Of a stretch of 43,646 nt of DNA, positions 16,721 to 25,550 are shown in pieces. The notes beneath the pieces are model-generated. The model searched no databases. It saw only the letters and a program-made list of their open reading frames with translations, and was not told the origin of the DNA. The stretch covers positions 1-43,646 of the forward strand of contig CAJXEB010000015.1 of assembly GCA_913052585.1 (NCBI GenBank), read 5' to 3'. Position 1 is the first letter of the stretch, and every line of letters begins with the position of its first letter. Source of the DNA: an uncultured Flavobacteriaceae bacterium. Lineage in GTDB: Bacteria > Bacteroidota > Bacteroidia > Flavobacteriales > Flavobacteriaceae. Made by a program: the position numbers and the translations under genes.

Positions 16721-18022
16721 TTAAATCACTTCAGCATATAAATCAAAATCTTCTGCAGCTGTTATTTTTACAGTTGCAAAATCGCCGGTACGGATATAGC
16801 CTTTTTCAGCATTTATTAATACTTCATTATCAACATCTGGACTATCAAATTGGGTTCTTCCAACAAAATAACTTCCTTCTTTACGATCGATAACAACTTT
16901 GAACTCCTTCCCTATTTTTGCTTGATTTAATTCCCAAGAAATTTGAGATTGGATCTCCATAATTTCATTAGCTCGCTGCATTTTAACATCTTCAGGAACA
17001 TCATCTTCTAATACGTAAGCGGTAGTGTTTTCTTCATGAGAATAGGTAAAACATCCTAAACGGTCAAAACGCATATCGATTACCCATTGTTTTAACTCTT
17101 GAAAATTTTCTTCAGTTTCACCAGGATAACCAACAATTAAAGTGGTTCTAATAGCCATACCCGGAACTCGTTCCCGAAAATCTTTTAATAAACCGTTTAT
17201 TTTTTCTTTTCCAAAACCACGCTTCATAGACTTTAAAACTGAATCGGAGATATGTTGTAATGGAATATCGATATAATCACACACTTTAGGCTCATTCCTC
17301 ATTACCTCTAAAACATCTAGAGGGAATCCAGTAGGAAAAGCATAATGCAAACGAATCCATTCGATACCTTCTACCTTAATAAGTTCTTTTAATAATTCAG
17401 CAAGGTTTCTTTTTTTGTAAATATCTAGACCGTAATAAGTAAGATCTTGTGCAATTAAAATTAATTCTTTAACTCCATTTGCAGCTAACTTTTCAGATTC
17501 AATAACCAAATTTTCGATGGGAGTACTTTTATGTTTTCCTCTCATTATCGGAATTGCACAAAAAGAACAAGGTCGATCACAACCTTCTGCAATTTTTAAA
17601 TAGGCATAATTTTTTGGAGTGGTTGTTAATCGTTCTCCAATTAATTCATGCTTATAATCAGCTTCTAATGCTTTTAACAAACCTGGTAATTCTGTAGTAC
17701 CAAAATATTGATCTACACTTGGAATTTCTTTTTGGAGGTCTGGCTTATATCTTTCCGATAAACAACCCGTAACAAAAATTTTATCAACGGTTCCTTCTTC
17801 TTTTTTCTGAACGTACTCCAGAATGGTATTTACACTCTCTTCTTTTGCGTTGGCAATAAAACCACAAGTATTAATAACAACAATGTTACCTTCTTCCTCG
17901 TGAACTACATCTTTGTTATTGGCTTTTAATTGGCCCATTAACACTTCGCTATCATAGACATTCTTAGAACATCCTAGAGTAATTACGTTAATCTTATTTT
18001 TTTTGAGAGTTTTAGTACGCAT
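16721..18022 (-). CDS. rimO: Ribosomal protein S12 methylthiotransferase RimO
   Basis: A radical SAM enzyme that adds a methylthio group to an Asp of ribosomal protein S12. The N-terminal cluster Cys residues are Cys18 (TLGCSKN), Cys53 (NTCGF) and Cys87 (VTGCLSE), and the radical SAM Cys residues are Cys148, Cys152 and Cys155 (CDRPCSFC). A TRAM domain ends the 433-residue protein. LGCSKNVYDSEVLMG and the GTTELPGLL region fit RimO better than MiaB. It follows ftsY after 41 bases, the usual Bacteroidetes order. Confidence 0.95.
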   Translation of the reverse strand: MRTKTLKKNKINVITLGCSKNVYDSEVLMGQLKANNKDVVHEEEGNIVVINTCGFIANAKEESVNTILEYVQKKEEGTVDKIFVTGCLSERYKPDLQKEIPSVDQYFGTTELPGLLKALEADYKHELIGERLTTTPKNYAYLKIAEGCDRPCSFCAIPIMRGKHKSTPIENLVIESEKLAANGVKELILIAQDLTYYGLDIYKKRNLAELLKELIKVEGIEWIRLHYAFPTGFPLDVLEVMRNEPKVCDYIDIPLQHISDSVLKSMKRGFGKEKINGLLKDFRERVPGMAIRTTLIVGYPGETEENFQELKQWVIDMRFDRLGCFTYSHEENTTAYVLEDDVPEDVKMQRANEIMEIQSQISWELNQAKIGKEFKVVIDRKEGSYFVGRTQFDSPDVDNEVLINAEKGYIRTGDFATVKITAAEDFDLYAEVI

Positions 18023-18028
18023 AGCTAT

Positions 18029-18046
18029 TACCTGTGAAGACAGGTA
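18029..18046 (-). promoter_or_regulatory. Small hairpin between ftsY and rimO
   Basis: TACCTGT (18029-18035) pairs with ACAGGTA (18040-18046) around a 4-base loop, 7 bases before the rimO ATG. On the minus strand no U-run follows, so this is not a clear terminator for ftsY; it could affect rimO translation. On the plus strand it is followed by TCTTTTTT. Confidence 0.35.
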
Positions 18047-18063
18047 TCTTTTTTAGAAATTTG

Positions 18064-19017
18064 TTATTTGAAAAAAGAATCTACAAATTCAATTTTATTA
18101 AAAACTTGAAGGTCATCAATGCCTTCACCTATTCCAATATATTTTACTGGAATTTTAAATTGGTCACTTATCCCAATTACCACTCCGCCTTTCGCGGTAC
18201 CATCTAATTTAGTAACTGCTAAAGAAGTAACTTCAGTCGCTGCTGTAAATTGTTTAGCTTGTTCAAATGCATTTTGTCCTGTAGATCCATCCAATACTAA
18301 TAATACTTCATTAGGCGTATTAGGTATCACTTTTTGCATTACCCTTTTCACTTTTGTTAATTCATTCATTAAATTAACTTTATTATGAAGTCTACCAGCG
18401 GTATCTATTATAACCACATCGGCATTTTGTTTAACTGCACTTTCTAAAGTATCAAAGGCAACACTAGCAGGATCAGACCCCATACTTTGCTTTATTAACG
18501 GAACGTCGGTACGATCTGCCCAAACTTGTAATTGATCAATAGCAGCTGCACGAAACGTATCTGCTGCACCCAGCACTACTTTTTTACCAGCTTTTTTAAA
18601 TTGACTTGCCAATTTACCTATCGTAGTAGTTTTTCCAACACCATTCACTCCCACAACCATAATTACATAAGGCGTATCCTGTTGTGGAGTTTCAAAATCA
18701 GTTGCATTTCCAGAATTGGTTTCACTTAACAATCCAGCAATTTCTTCTCTTAAAATTTTATTAAGTTCTTCGGTTCCTAAGTATTTATCTTTTGAAACTC
18801 GTGCTTCTATTCGGTCTATTATTTTTAATGTTGTTTCTACACCAACATCACTAGACACTAAAACTTCTTCAAGATTATCTAAAACATCATCATCAACTTT
18901 ACTCTTTCCTGCAACTGCTTTACTCAGCTTATCAAAAAATGTTGACTTTGTTTTTTCAAGTCCTTTATCTAAAGTCTCTTTTTTTTCTTTTGAAAATATT
19001 TTTTTAAAAAAACTCAT
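18064..19017 (-). CDS. ftsY: Signal recognition particle receptor FtsY
   Basis: The SRP receptor GTPase that docks ribosome-SRP complexes at the membrane. The 317-residue protein has a short charged N-terminus, a helical N domain and the G domain: G1 GVNGVGKT at residues 123-130, DTFRAAA at 153-159, DTAGR at 205-209 and TKLD at 269-272, ending with GIGEGIDDLQVF. The short N-terminus, lacking the long acidic A domain of the E. coli protein, is usual for Bacteroidetes. It lies downstream of the DUF4295 gene beyond a terminator and upstream of rimO. Confidence 0.97.
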   Translation of the reverse strand: MSFFKKIFSKEKKETLDKGLEKTKSTFFDKLSKAVAGKSKVDDDVLDNLEEVLVSSDVGVETTLKIIDRIEARVSKDKYLGTEELNKILREEIAGLLSETNSGNATDFETPQQDTPYVIMVVGVNGVGKTTTIGKLASQFKKAGKKVVLGAADTFRAAAIDQLQVWADRTDVPLIKQSMGSDPASVAFDTLESAVKQNADVVIIDTAGRLHNKVNLMNELTKVKRVMQKVIPNTPNEVLLVLDGSTGQNAFEQAKQFTAATEVTSLAVTKLDGTAKGGVVIGISDQFKIPVKYIGIGEGIDDLQVFNKIEFVDSFFK

Positions 19018-19084
19018 AATTAGTTTTTCAGAATATTGAAATTATATGCAAATATACGTTTTAGCTATCTTAGAAAAGATAAAA

Positions 19085-19127
19085 TAGAAAAAATAGAAAA
19101 GCCACTCTTTAAAAAAAAGTGGCTTTT
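19085..19127 (-). terminator. Terminator of the rpmB-rpmG-DUF4295 operon
   Basis: AAAAGCCACT (19097-19106) pairs with AGTGGCTTTT (19118-19127), a 10-base perfect stem. On the minus strand it is followed by CTATTTTTTCTA. It lies 20 bases past the DUF4295 stop and before ftsY, so ftsY probably has its own promoter or relies on read-through. Confidence 0.75.
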
Positions 19128-19147
19128 AATATATTTTAAGTAATGAT

Positions 19148-19300
19148 TTACTTTTTGTTTAACCAATCGTTTACTTGATCTGGAGCCATAATAGACTCAA
19201 CAAAAGTATATGCACCGGATTTTTCCGATTTTACCATCTTAATCGCTTTAGCTAAACGCTTAGAGCCTGTCTGTAATGATGCTATTGATTTCTTTGCCAT
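19148..19300 (-). CDS. DUF4295 small protein
   Basis: A 50-residue basic protein starting MAKKSIASLQTGSKRLAK and ending in WLNKK. It is the DUF4295 family, found in Bacteroidetes directly after rpmG, and its size and charge suggest a ribosome-associated role, though none has been shown to my knowledge. The ATG lies 7 bases after the L33 stop and the stop is just before the operon terminator. Confidence 0.9.
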   Translation of the reverse strand: MAKKSIASLQTGSKRLAKAIKMVKSEKSGAYTFVESIMAPDQVNDWLNKK

Positions 19301-19307
19301 GTCTTAA

Positions 19308-19490
19308 TTATTTTATCTCCTTATGTACCGTCATCTTTTTAAGGATTGGGTTGAATTTTTTAATCTCCATACGATCTGGAGTGTTCTTTTTGTTTTTTGT
19401 AGTAATGTAACGTGAAGTTCCTGGCTTACCAGAAGTCTTATGTTCTGTACACTCTAAAATCACTTGTACTCTATTTCCCTTTTTAGCCAT
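19308..19490 (-). CDS. rpmG: 50S ribosomal protein L33
   Basis: A 60-residue large-subunit protein: [17 protein letters not shown], then [19 protein letters not shown] and a Lys-rich end. It lacks the two C-terminal CxxC pairs of zinc-binding L33, so it is the zinc-independent form. It lies 29 bases after rpmB in the conserved order rpmB-rpmG-DUF4295. Confidence 0.97.
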   Translation of the reverse strand: MAKKGNRVQVILECTEHKTSGKPGTSRYITTKNKKNTPDRMEIKKFNPILKKMTVHKEIK

Positions 19491-19519
19491 TATAACAGAC
19501 TTTAATTATTGTTATGCAA

Positions 19520-19759
19520 TTATTTAGCAAGAAAGCCTTTTTGACGAGCATCTTTTACAACTGCAGTAATTCCTTTTTTGTTTATTGTTTTTAACGCTGA
19601 AGCGGCTACTTTGATAGTAATCCATTTATCTTCTTCAGGTAAATAAAAACGTTTTTTAAGAAGATTTACATTAAACCTTCTTCTGGTTTTATTCATCGCG
19701 TGAGAAACATTATTCCCAAACATCGCCTTTTTTCCAGTAAGTTCACAAACTCTTGACAT
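19520..19759 (-). CDS. rpmB: 50S ribosomal protein L28
   Basis: A 79-residue large-subunit protein starting [20 protein letters not shown], followed by [11 protein letters not shown] and [16 protein letters not shown]. The length is normal for the family, and only one Cys is present, so there is no zinc ribbon. It is the first gene of a three-gene operon with a strong promoter just upstream. Confidence 0.97.
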   Translation of the reverse strand: MSRVCELTGKKAMFGNNVSHAMNKTRRRFNVNLLKKRFYLPEEDKWITIKVAASALKTINKKGITAVVKDARQKGFLAK

Positions 19760-19791
19760 CTTAAAATCTTTTAGTTATTTTAAACAGGGTG

Positions 19792-19822
19792 CAAATTTAA
19801 TAAAATTTATCGTTACCCGCAA
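19792..19822 (-). promoter_or_regulatory. Promoter of the rpmB operon
   Basis: On the minus strand TTG (19820-19822), a 20-base spacer and TAAATTTG (19792-19799), an exact TAnnTTTG. Transcription would begin at about 19785, about 26 bases before the rpmB ATG. Confidence 0.65.
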
Positions 19823-19832
19823 CAAAAGAAAA

Positions 19833-21080
19833 TTAGTTTTTTAATATTTCTTTTTGAAGCAATTCTAAAGCCTTAATTGTTGCTCTACCAATCACCCTTT
19901 CTCGAGGTTGTCCAAAGTCAAATTTTTCAGTAAAAACTCCTTTCGGACTTGCTATAGAAATATAAACTGTCCCTACCTCATCATCAGCATCTCCCTTGGT
20001 TGGTCCAGCATTTCCGGTTGTTGAAATTGCATAATCTGTTTCAAATACTTTGTTGGATTGTATCGCCATTTCTTCAGCAACTTCTCTACTCACAACAGAG
20101 TATTTATTTATTAATTTTTTATCTACCCCTAAAACAGAAGATTTTATATTGGTGGCATATGCAACCATACTTCCTTTAAAAAAAGCAGAAACACCAGATT
20201 CAGCAGTAATTATTTCTGCAATTTTCCCCCCTGTACAACTTTCAACGATACTTAGGGTTTTTCCTTTTTTTATAAATAATTCTGCTATTTGTTGCACCAA
20301 TGTTGTTTCACCTTCATATCCAATAGCGATATCCTTCAGTAAAAGATGTAATTTTCCCATTTCATCATCAACAGCATCTCTAACCTCTTTTTCTTTTTTT
20401 CCTTTCGAAGAAAGTCTTAAACGCACTCTACCCATAGAAGGCAAATAAGCGAGTTTTATGTCTTCTTGTAGAGCATCTGCCCATACGTGAATTATTTTCA
20501 CTATTTCACTCTCTCCCATACCAATAGTTAAAAGTGTTTTATGATAAATAAATGGGCGGTTAAATTTTTCTACTATTTTAGGTAAAACTGATTCCTCCAT
20601 CAGGTTTTTCATCTCATAGGGAACACCAGGTAATGAAACAAAAACTGTATTTCCTTTTTCCATCCACATTCCGGGCGCAGACCCATGTTTATTGTGAAGT
20701 ACCGTTGCTTTTGAAGGAACTGATGCTTGATGTAAACTTTCTGGCAATAAAGGATGATTGGTAAATTTTCTGTAAAGCTCTTTTACATGCTTTAGCACCA
20801 CTTTATCTTCAATCAATTGGTCATTTAAGAACTCACAAAAAGTTTCTTTAGTAATATCGTCTTTGGTAGGTCCTAAACCACCTGTGACGATAACGATATT
20901 AACTTTCTTCTCTGCATTAGCAAATGCCTCTAAAATGTGAGAACGCTCGTCTTGAATGGAAGTAATCTGATAAACTTGAACTCCAATTTTATTAAGTTCT
21001 TTTGAAATAAAAACGGAATTCGTGTCGACAATCTGTCCGATTAGGATCTCATCGCCGATTGTGATAATTTCAGCTAACAT
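19833..21080 (-). CDS. cinA: CinA-like protein (competence/damage-inducible, nicotinamide-nucleotide amidase)
   Basis: A two-domain protein of 415 residues. The N-terminal MoCF-like domain starts LAEIITIGDEILIGQIVDTN and carries TGGLGPTKDDIT, the ADP-ribose pyrophosphatase/COG1058 part; the C-terminal CinA domain has VESCTGGKIAEI and STTGNAGP and is expected to deamidate NMN in pyridine-nucleotide recycling. Full-length, both domains present. It lies 73 bases upstream of rpmB, a placement often seen in Bacteroidetes, and directly follows the Hpt gene without a gap. Confidence 0.95.
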   Translation of the reverse strand: MLAEIITIGDEILIGQIVDTNSVFISKELNKIGVQVYQITSIQDERSHILEAFANAEKKVNIVIVTGGLGPTKDDITKETFCEFLNDQLIEDKVVLKHVKELYRKFTNHPLLPESLHQASVPSKATVLHNKHGSAPGMWMEKGNTVFVSLPGVPYEMKNLMEESVLPKIVEKFNRPFIYHKTLLTIGMGESEIVKIIHVWADALQEDIKLAYLPSMGRVRLRLSSKGKKEKEVRDAVDDEMGKLHLLLKDIAIGYEGETTLVQQIAELFIKKGKTLSIVESCTGGKIAEIITAESGVSAFFKGSMVAYATNIKSSVLGVDKKLINKYSVVSREVAEEMAIQSNKVFETDYAISTTGNAGPTKGDADDEVGTVYISIASPKGVFTEKFDFGQPRERVIGRATIKALELLQKEILKN

Positions 21081-21422
21081 CTAAAAATTAAAATCTTCTT
21101 TTAATTCATCAAAAACTATTTCTACAGTAGAAACAACTTTTTTTAATTGAGCCTCTATGGTAGATTTGTTTTTAAGGTTTTTGGTCCAAGTCTCTATGGA
21201 AGTAATTTCTTTACCTAAATCAAGACCAAACATTTCTAGATTCGGCTTCATTTTATGTGCAAATTGGTAAGTAAGTTCTCTATTATTATTTTGTATGGCT
21301 TCTTCCATTGCTTTAAGATCTGGTGGTATTTCTTCTAAGAAAGTTTTTGCTACAATGAGCATGAAATCTTTATCGCCACCAGCAATTTCACTTAAACTTT
21401 CTATGGAATATTTTTTATTCAT
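21081..21422 (-). CDS. Histidine phosphotransfer (Hpt) domain protein
   Basis: A 113-residue helical protein with the Hpt signature FAHKMKPNLEMFGL; His56 is the predicted phosphate-accepting residue. It would pass a phosphate between a hybrid histidine kinase and a response regulator, but neither partner gene is in this window. Its start overlaps the stop of the fumarylacetoacetase-family gene by 1 base and its stop abuts cinA, so it is translationally coupled in a small operon. Confidence 0.87.
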   Translation of the reverse strand: MNKKYSIESLSEIAGGDKDFMLIVAKTFLEEIPPDLKAMEEAIQNNNRELTYQFAHKMKPNLEMFGLDLGKEITSIETWTKNLKNKSTIEAQLKKVVSTVEIVFDELKEDFNF

Positions 21423-22033
21423 TATTTTACTTTTATAGAGAATACTTCTTTTTCTTCAATAAAACCTTTTAAATTATCATTGGAATTAACTTTAGCAACT
21501 CCTGAAGGCGTTCCTGTAAATATAATGTCTCCAATCTTTAATGTGAAATATTTGGAGATATATTCGATTAAAGTATCAATTTTCCACAACATTAATGAAG
21601 TATTTCCTATTTGTTGCACTTTATTATTTTTTTCTAATCTAAAATTGATGTTGTTAATATCTTTAAAATCACTTTTTGGAAGGAAAATACCTACAACTGC
21701 TGCTCCGTCAAAAGCTTTCGATTTTTCCCAGGGCAATCCTTTTTCTTTTAGTTTTGACTGAAGGTCTCTTGCTGTAAAATCAATCCCTAAACCAATTTCA
21801 TCATAATATTTATGTGCAAATTTTCGATCAATATGTTTTCCAACTTTATTGATCTTAACCAATATTTCTACCTCATGATGAACTTCATCCGAAAATTCCG
21901 GTATAAAAAATGGTTGCTTTTTTAAAAGAATAGCGGTGTCTGGCTTTAAAAACAATACAGGATCTTTTGGAGCCTCATTGTTTAGCTCTTTAATATGCTC
22001 TACATAATTTCTTCCGACACAGATTATTTTCAT
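21422..22033 (-). CDS. Fumarylacetoacetate hydrolase family protein
   Basis: A 203-residue enzyme with the FAH fold: MKIICVGRNYVEHIKELNN, the metal-binding HHEVEI with GIDFTARDLQ, PWEKSKAFDGAAVVG and IIFTGTPSGV. The small size without the N-terminal extension fits the YcgM/acylpyruvase (FAHD1-like) group, which hydrolyses acylpyruvates or decarboxylates oxaloacetate. The reaction here is not determined. It overlaps the Hpt gene by 1 base. Confidence 0.88.
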   Translation of the reverse strand: MKIICVGRNYVEHIKELNNEAPKDPVLFLKPDTAILLKKQPFFIPEFSDEVHHEVEILVKINKVGKHIDRKFAHKYYDEIGLGIDFTARDLQSKLKEKGLPWEKSKAFDGAAVVGIFLPKSDFKDINNINFRLEKNNKVQQIGNTSLMLWKIDTLIEYISKYFTLKIGDIIFTGTPSGVAKVNSNDNLKGFIEEKEVFSIKVK

Positions 22034-22116
22034 AAGCCTATTTTATTTTTTAATTTGATCATACCTGTTCGCTATTCAAAGAACCCTTAAACGACAAAAG
22101 GTTAACACGCTTGTTT

Positions 22117-22944
22117 TTATTTCGCATTAAATTTATTTTTTAACATATCCAAGCTATTACCGGTTATTGGACCAATATCTTTATTCTTGAACTTCTCTTT
22201 TAAATCTCGCAATACTTTTTTGGTATACATTGGAAAATCTGCATTTTGTATCCAGCTAAAATAACCTGGTTCCGTTTTAAATAAATCATTTACAATTTTT
22301 CCTTTATGCTTCCCAAATGCAATTATTTCTTTACCTTCTTTATCATAACCTATAAACCCTGCAAAATCTGCAAAATTTTGATGTGAGCTAAAGTTTGATA
22401 AAAACGAAATATCATTTTCTAAGTCATCGTATTTATCTAATTGTGCTAATAACACTTCATAAGTAGCCAGCGTATCTGCTTCTGCACTATGAGCATTTGT
22501 TAAGTCTTTATCACAATAAAATTTGTAGGCAGCCTCTAAGGTTCTCTTTTCCATTTTATGAAAAATGGTCTGAACATCAACGGCTACGTTCTTTTTAAGA
22601 TCGAAATCTATTTCTGCACGTAATAACTCTTCAGCTAATAAAGGGATATCAAACCTATTTGAATTAAAACCTCCTAAATCACTGTCTTTAATAAGATCAT
22701 ATACTTTAGGTGCCAATTCATTAAACGCTGGCTCATTAGCAACCATTTCATCTGAAATACCGTGAATTGCTGTAGTAACTGCAGGAATTTTCATTTCAGG
22801 ATTTACACGCCAAGTAAAACTTTCTTTATTTCCGTTTGGAAAAACCTTAAGAATAGAAATTTCTACAATTCTATCTTTAGAGACATTAACTCCCGTAGTT
22901 TCTAAATCGAAAAAACAAATAGGCTTACTTAATTTTAATTCCAT
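22117..22944 (-). CDS. DnaQ-like 3'-5' exonuclease with DUF3820-like tail
   Basis: A DEDD-family exonuclease of 275 residues. Exo I is FFDLETTG (Asp and Glu near residues 13-15), Exo II lies in GFNSNRFDIPLL, and Exo III is HSAEADTLATYEVL with the HxAxxD of the DEDDh subtype. From about residue 205 a separate domain (IIAFGKHKGKIVNDL and YFSWIQNADFP) resembles DUF3820, found as a C-terminal part in ExoX-like proteins. It may act in repair or proofreading; a dedicated Pol III epsilon role is not proven. Confidence 0.9.
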   Translation of the reverse strand: MELKLSKPICFFDLETTGVNVSKDRIVEISILKVFPNGNKESFTWRVNPEMKIPAVTTAIHGISDEMVANEPAFNELAPKVYDLIKDSDLGGFNSNRFDIPLLAEELLRAEIDFDLKKNVAVDVQTIFHKMEKRTLEAAYKFYCDKDLTNAHSAEADTLATYEVLLAQLDKYDDLENDISFLSNFSSHQNFADFAGFIGYDKEGKEIIAFGKHKGKIVNDLFKTEPGYFSWIQNADFPMYTKKVLRDLKEKFKNKDIGPITGNSLDMLKNKFNAK

Positions 22945-23035
22945 AGTGAGATTTTGAATAACAAAGGTATTAAATCCTCCTCTGGAACTAAAGTAAATTT
23001 AAAAAGTAATTAATTCTGAAATATTAAAAAGCAAA

Positions 23036-24349
23036 CTAGACTTCTCTATTTACATCCCAAGCTTCCAAATAATCGGCAACTGCTTTTACAAATTGCCCAC
23101 CTAATGCTCCGTTAACCACTCTATGGTCATAGGAATGTGATAAGAACATTTTAAAACGTATTCCAATAAAATCACCATCTGGAGTTTCAATCACAGCTGG
23201 CACTTTCCTAATGGCTCCTAGGGCTAAAATTCCAACTTGAGGCTGGTTAATTATAGGGGTTCCCATAATACTTCCAAAAGTACCCACATTGGTAACTGTA
23301 TAAGTTCCACCTTGGATATCATCTGGTTTTAATTTTCCACCTCTTGCGCGTTTTGCTAGGTCGTTTACCGCTTTACTCATACCTACCAAGTTTAATTGGT
23401 CTGCATTTTTGATCACAGGAACAATTAAATTTCCATCTGCTAAAGCAGCAGCCATTCCTATGTTGATATTTTTTCGTTTTATAATTTTATCACCATCAAT
23501 CGAAATATTCAACATCGGGTAATCTTTTAATGCTTTTGCAACTGCTTCTAAAAATATAGGTGTAAACGTTAAATTTTCACCTTCTCTTTTTGAAAAGCCA
23601 TCTTTTACTTTTTTACGCCAGTTCCAAATATTAGTAACATCTGCTTCTATAAATGATTGAACGTGAGCAGCAGTCTGAACACTTTCCACCATATGATGAG
23701 CAATTAATTTACCCATTCGTGACATTTCAATAATTTCATCTCCTCCATTAACAGAGACAGGAGCCGCCGGAGCAGCTTTACTTTCTTTAACTGGAGTTTC
23801 TGCAACAGCTTGCTTTACTTCAGTTTTTACAGGTTGAGAACTGCGGTTTTCTACAAATTGTAAAATATCCTTTTTAGTTACTCTTCCATCTTTTCCTGAA
23901 CCAAAGATATGATCCAATTCTTGTTGAGAAATCCCTTCAGCAGCAGCAATATTTTTAACTAATGGCGAATAAAAACGAGTATCAGAACTTTGTACAACAC
24001 TAGAAGCTACCTCAACAATAGGAGCATCAACAGCAGCAATTATATTTTGAGTTGGAGCTGCAGCAGTTTCTGTTTTTGGAGCAGGAGGTTCTGTAACACT
24101 TCCTTCGCCAGCAATTTCTATAACAGCAATGGTTTGGCCTACTTGAATAATATCGTCCACTTCAAAAAGTTTTTCAACTAAGATTCCTGTAACTTCACTA
24201 GGAACTTCGCTATCTACTTTATCGGTAGCAATCTCAAGAACTGCTTCATCCTCTTCAATGGTATCGCCAACTTCTTTAAGCCAACTTGTTAATGTTGCTT
24301 CTGCAACACTTTCTCCCATTTTCGGTAACTTTAGTTCAAACTTTGCCAT
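23036..24349 (-). CDS. 2-oxo acid dehydrogenase E2, dihydrolipoamide acyltransferase
   Basis: The acyltransferase core of a 2-oxo acid dehydrogenase complex, 437 residues. Domains in order: one lipoyl domain with Lys44 in EIATDKVDSEVPS, an Ala/Pro/Val linker, the E1/E3-binding domain (FYSPLVKNIAAAEGISQQEL), another linker, and the catalytic domain ending SHSYDHRVVNGALGG. The catalytic His409 is present, but the usual DHRxxDG reads DHRVVNG, with Asn at 413. EIATDKVDSEVPS and the stand-alone gene suggest the branched-chain or 2-oxoglutarate type more than pyruvate. A TAATTTTG box (24387-24394) precedes it. Confidence 0.92.
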   Translation of the reverse strand: MAKFELKLPKMGESVAEATLTSWLKEVGDTIEEDEAVLEIATDKVDSEVPSEVTGILVEKLFEVDDIIQVGQTIAVIEIAGEGSVTEPPAPKTETAAAPTQNIIAAVDAPIVEVASSVVQSSDTRFYSPLVKNIAAAEGISQQELDHIFGSGKDGRVTKKDILQFVENRSSQPVKTEVKQAVAETPVKESKAAPAAPVSVNGGDEIIEMSRMGKLIAHHMVESVQTAAHVQSFIEADVTNIWNWRKKVKDGFSKREGENLTFTPIFLEAVAKALKDYPMLNISIDGDKIIKRKNINIGMAAALADGNLIVPVIKNADQLNLVGMSKAVNDLAKRARGGKLKPDDIQGGTYTVTNVGTFGSIMGTPIINQPQVGILALGAIRKVPAVIETPDGDFIGIRFKMFLSHSYDHRVVNGALGGQFVKAVADYLEAWDVNREV

Positions 24350-24386
24350 AATAATTTAAATGATAGAAGGGTTTATTTTAACGTTG

Positions 24387-24394
24387 CAAAATTA
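24387..24394 (-). promoter_or_regulatory. Candidate -7 box of the E2 gene
   Basis: The minus strand reads TAATTTTG, an exact TAnnTTTG match, 37 bases before the E2 start at 24349. TTT stands at the expected upstream position where TTG is usual. Confidence 0.4.
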
Positions 24395-24427
24395 GTTAAA
24401 ATTTATATTTTTTAAACGTCCATTTTC

Positions 24428-25546
24428 TTAAAAAACGAGAACTGACCCTTTTTGGTCACTTTGATCGCTTCCTAAAATAAAATTACATCCCGGAGGACTA
24501 ATGCGAAATGCGTTACCATTTCCGCTAAATTTTTTCATTACTATAAATATTTGTGAATATGGCATGTAATCTACATCAAAAATAAAGGTACTGTTTGATA
24601 AATTCTCATCAGAAAATATGATCTTAGAACTAGTTTTTATTTCTGAATTATATTTTTCTGAAAGATTTTTTAACAAGATTAGATTTTCAGTTAATACAAA
24701 GGTTTTTCTGTTCCTATTAATGTCGTGATGCTCTGTTTTAACACTGCTTTTTGTCTTTTTAGCAATAAAAACACCAATCTTTACGATTGCATTAAAAATC
24801 ACATTAATATGAAAATGTTTTTTATAAAAAATAAGCATTGCTCCATAAAACCGATCTAAATATGCTGCATCTTTTTTAGTACTTTCCCCTTTATAATGAA
24901 GTATCCTTGTGCTACCCAAATAATGATTTTTATATCCTGCTTTAGTTATTTTATAGGACAAATCAATGTCTTCTCCATACATAAAATAATCTTCATCAAA
25001 TCCTTCAACTTCATTATACACAGTTTTTTTCAGCAGCATAAATGCTCCTACTAAAACCGAAACCTCACCTTGATCGTATGTTTCAATATGATTGGCATAA
25101 TAACTTTTTCCAAATCCTATTAACTTTAATAATGACGCTTTTGGAGTAGGAAGGTTTCTTTTACTTTCTGGTAAAAAAGAACCTGTTCCGTCCATTAAAT
25201 AAACTCCTAAAGCCCCAAGATCTTTAATAGATTCCGCATATAACAAAGACTTTATAAAGGTATCTTCTGCAACCGCAGTATCGGGATTAAGAATACAAAC
25301 GTATTCTCCTTTAGCAATTTTTACCGCTTGATTATTTGCTTTACTAAAACCAACGTTTTCTTTATTCTCAATGATTTTAATCTCAGGAAAAAGAGCTTTA
25401 ACCATTTGACAACTATCATCTGAAGAATTATTGTCCACCACAATAATTTCTGACTCTATACTTTTTAAACTGCGTTGCACACTTAAAATACATTGTTCTA
25501 AAAAATAGCGAACATTATAATTTAATATGACAACTGTTAATTTCAA
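24428..25546 (-). CDS. Family 2 glycosyltransferase (WcaA/WbbL-like)
   Basis: A 372-residue inverting GT-A enzyme: VVILNYNVRYFLEQC opens the domain, VVDNNSSD gives the nucleotide-binding Asp, CILNPDTAVA replaces the canonical DxD, and YGEDIDLSYKI holds the catalytic acidic residues. This pattern is typical of rhamnosyl-like transferases. The final 100 residues or so (after about 265) are not part of the GT fold and have no motif I recognise. It is 4 bases after recR and probably co-transcribed with it, a pairing often seen in Flavobacteriaceae. Confidence 0.9.
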   Translation of the reverse strand: MKLTVVILNYNVRYFLEQCILSVQRSLKSIESEIIVVDNNSSDDSCQMVKALFPEIKIIENKENVGFSKANNQAVKIAKGEYVCILNPDTAVAEDTFIKSLLYAESIKDLGALGVYLMDGTGSFLPESKRNLPTPKASLLKLIGFGKSYYANHIETYDQGEVSVLVGAFMLLKKTVYNEVEGFDEDYFMYGEDIDLSYKITKAGYKNHYLGSTRILHYKGESTKKDAAYLDRFYGAMLIFYKKHFHINVIFNAIVKIGVFIAKKTKSSVKTEHHDINRNRKTFVLTENLILLKNLSEKYNSEIKTSSKIIFSDENLSNSTFIFDVDYMPYSQIFIVMKKFSGNGNAFRISPPGCNFILGSDQSDQKGSVLVF

Positions 25547-25550
25547 ATTA

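Noticed and set aside
18029-18060. Hairpin before rimO as the ftsY terminator
   Set aside because: The T-run follows only on the plus strand, the wrong side for ftsY transcription.
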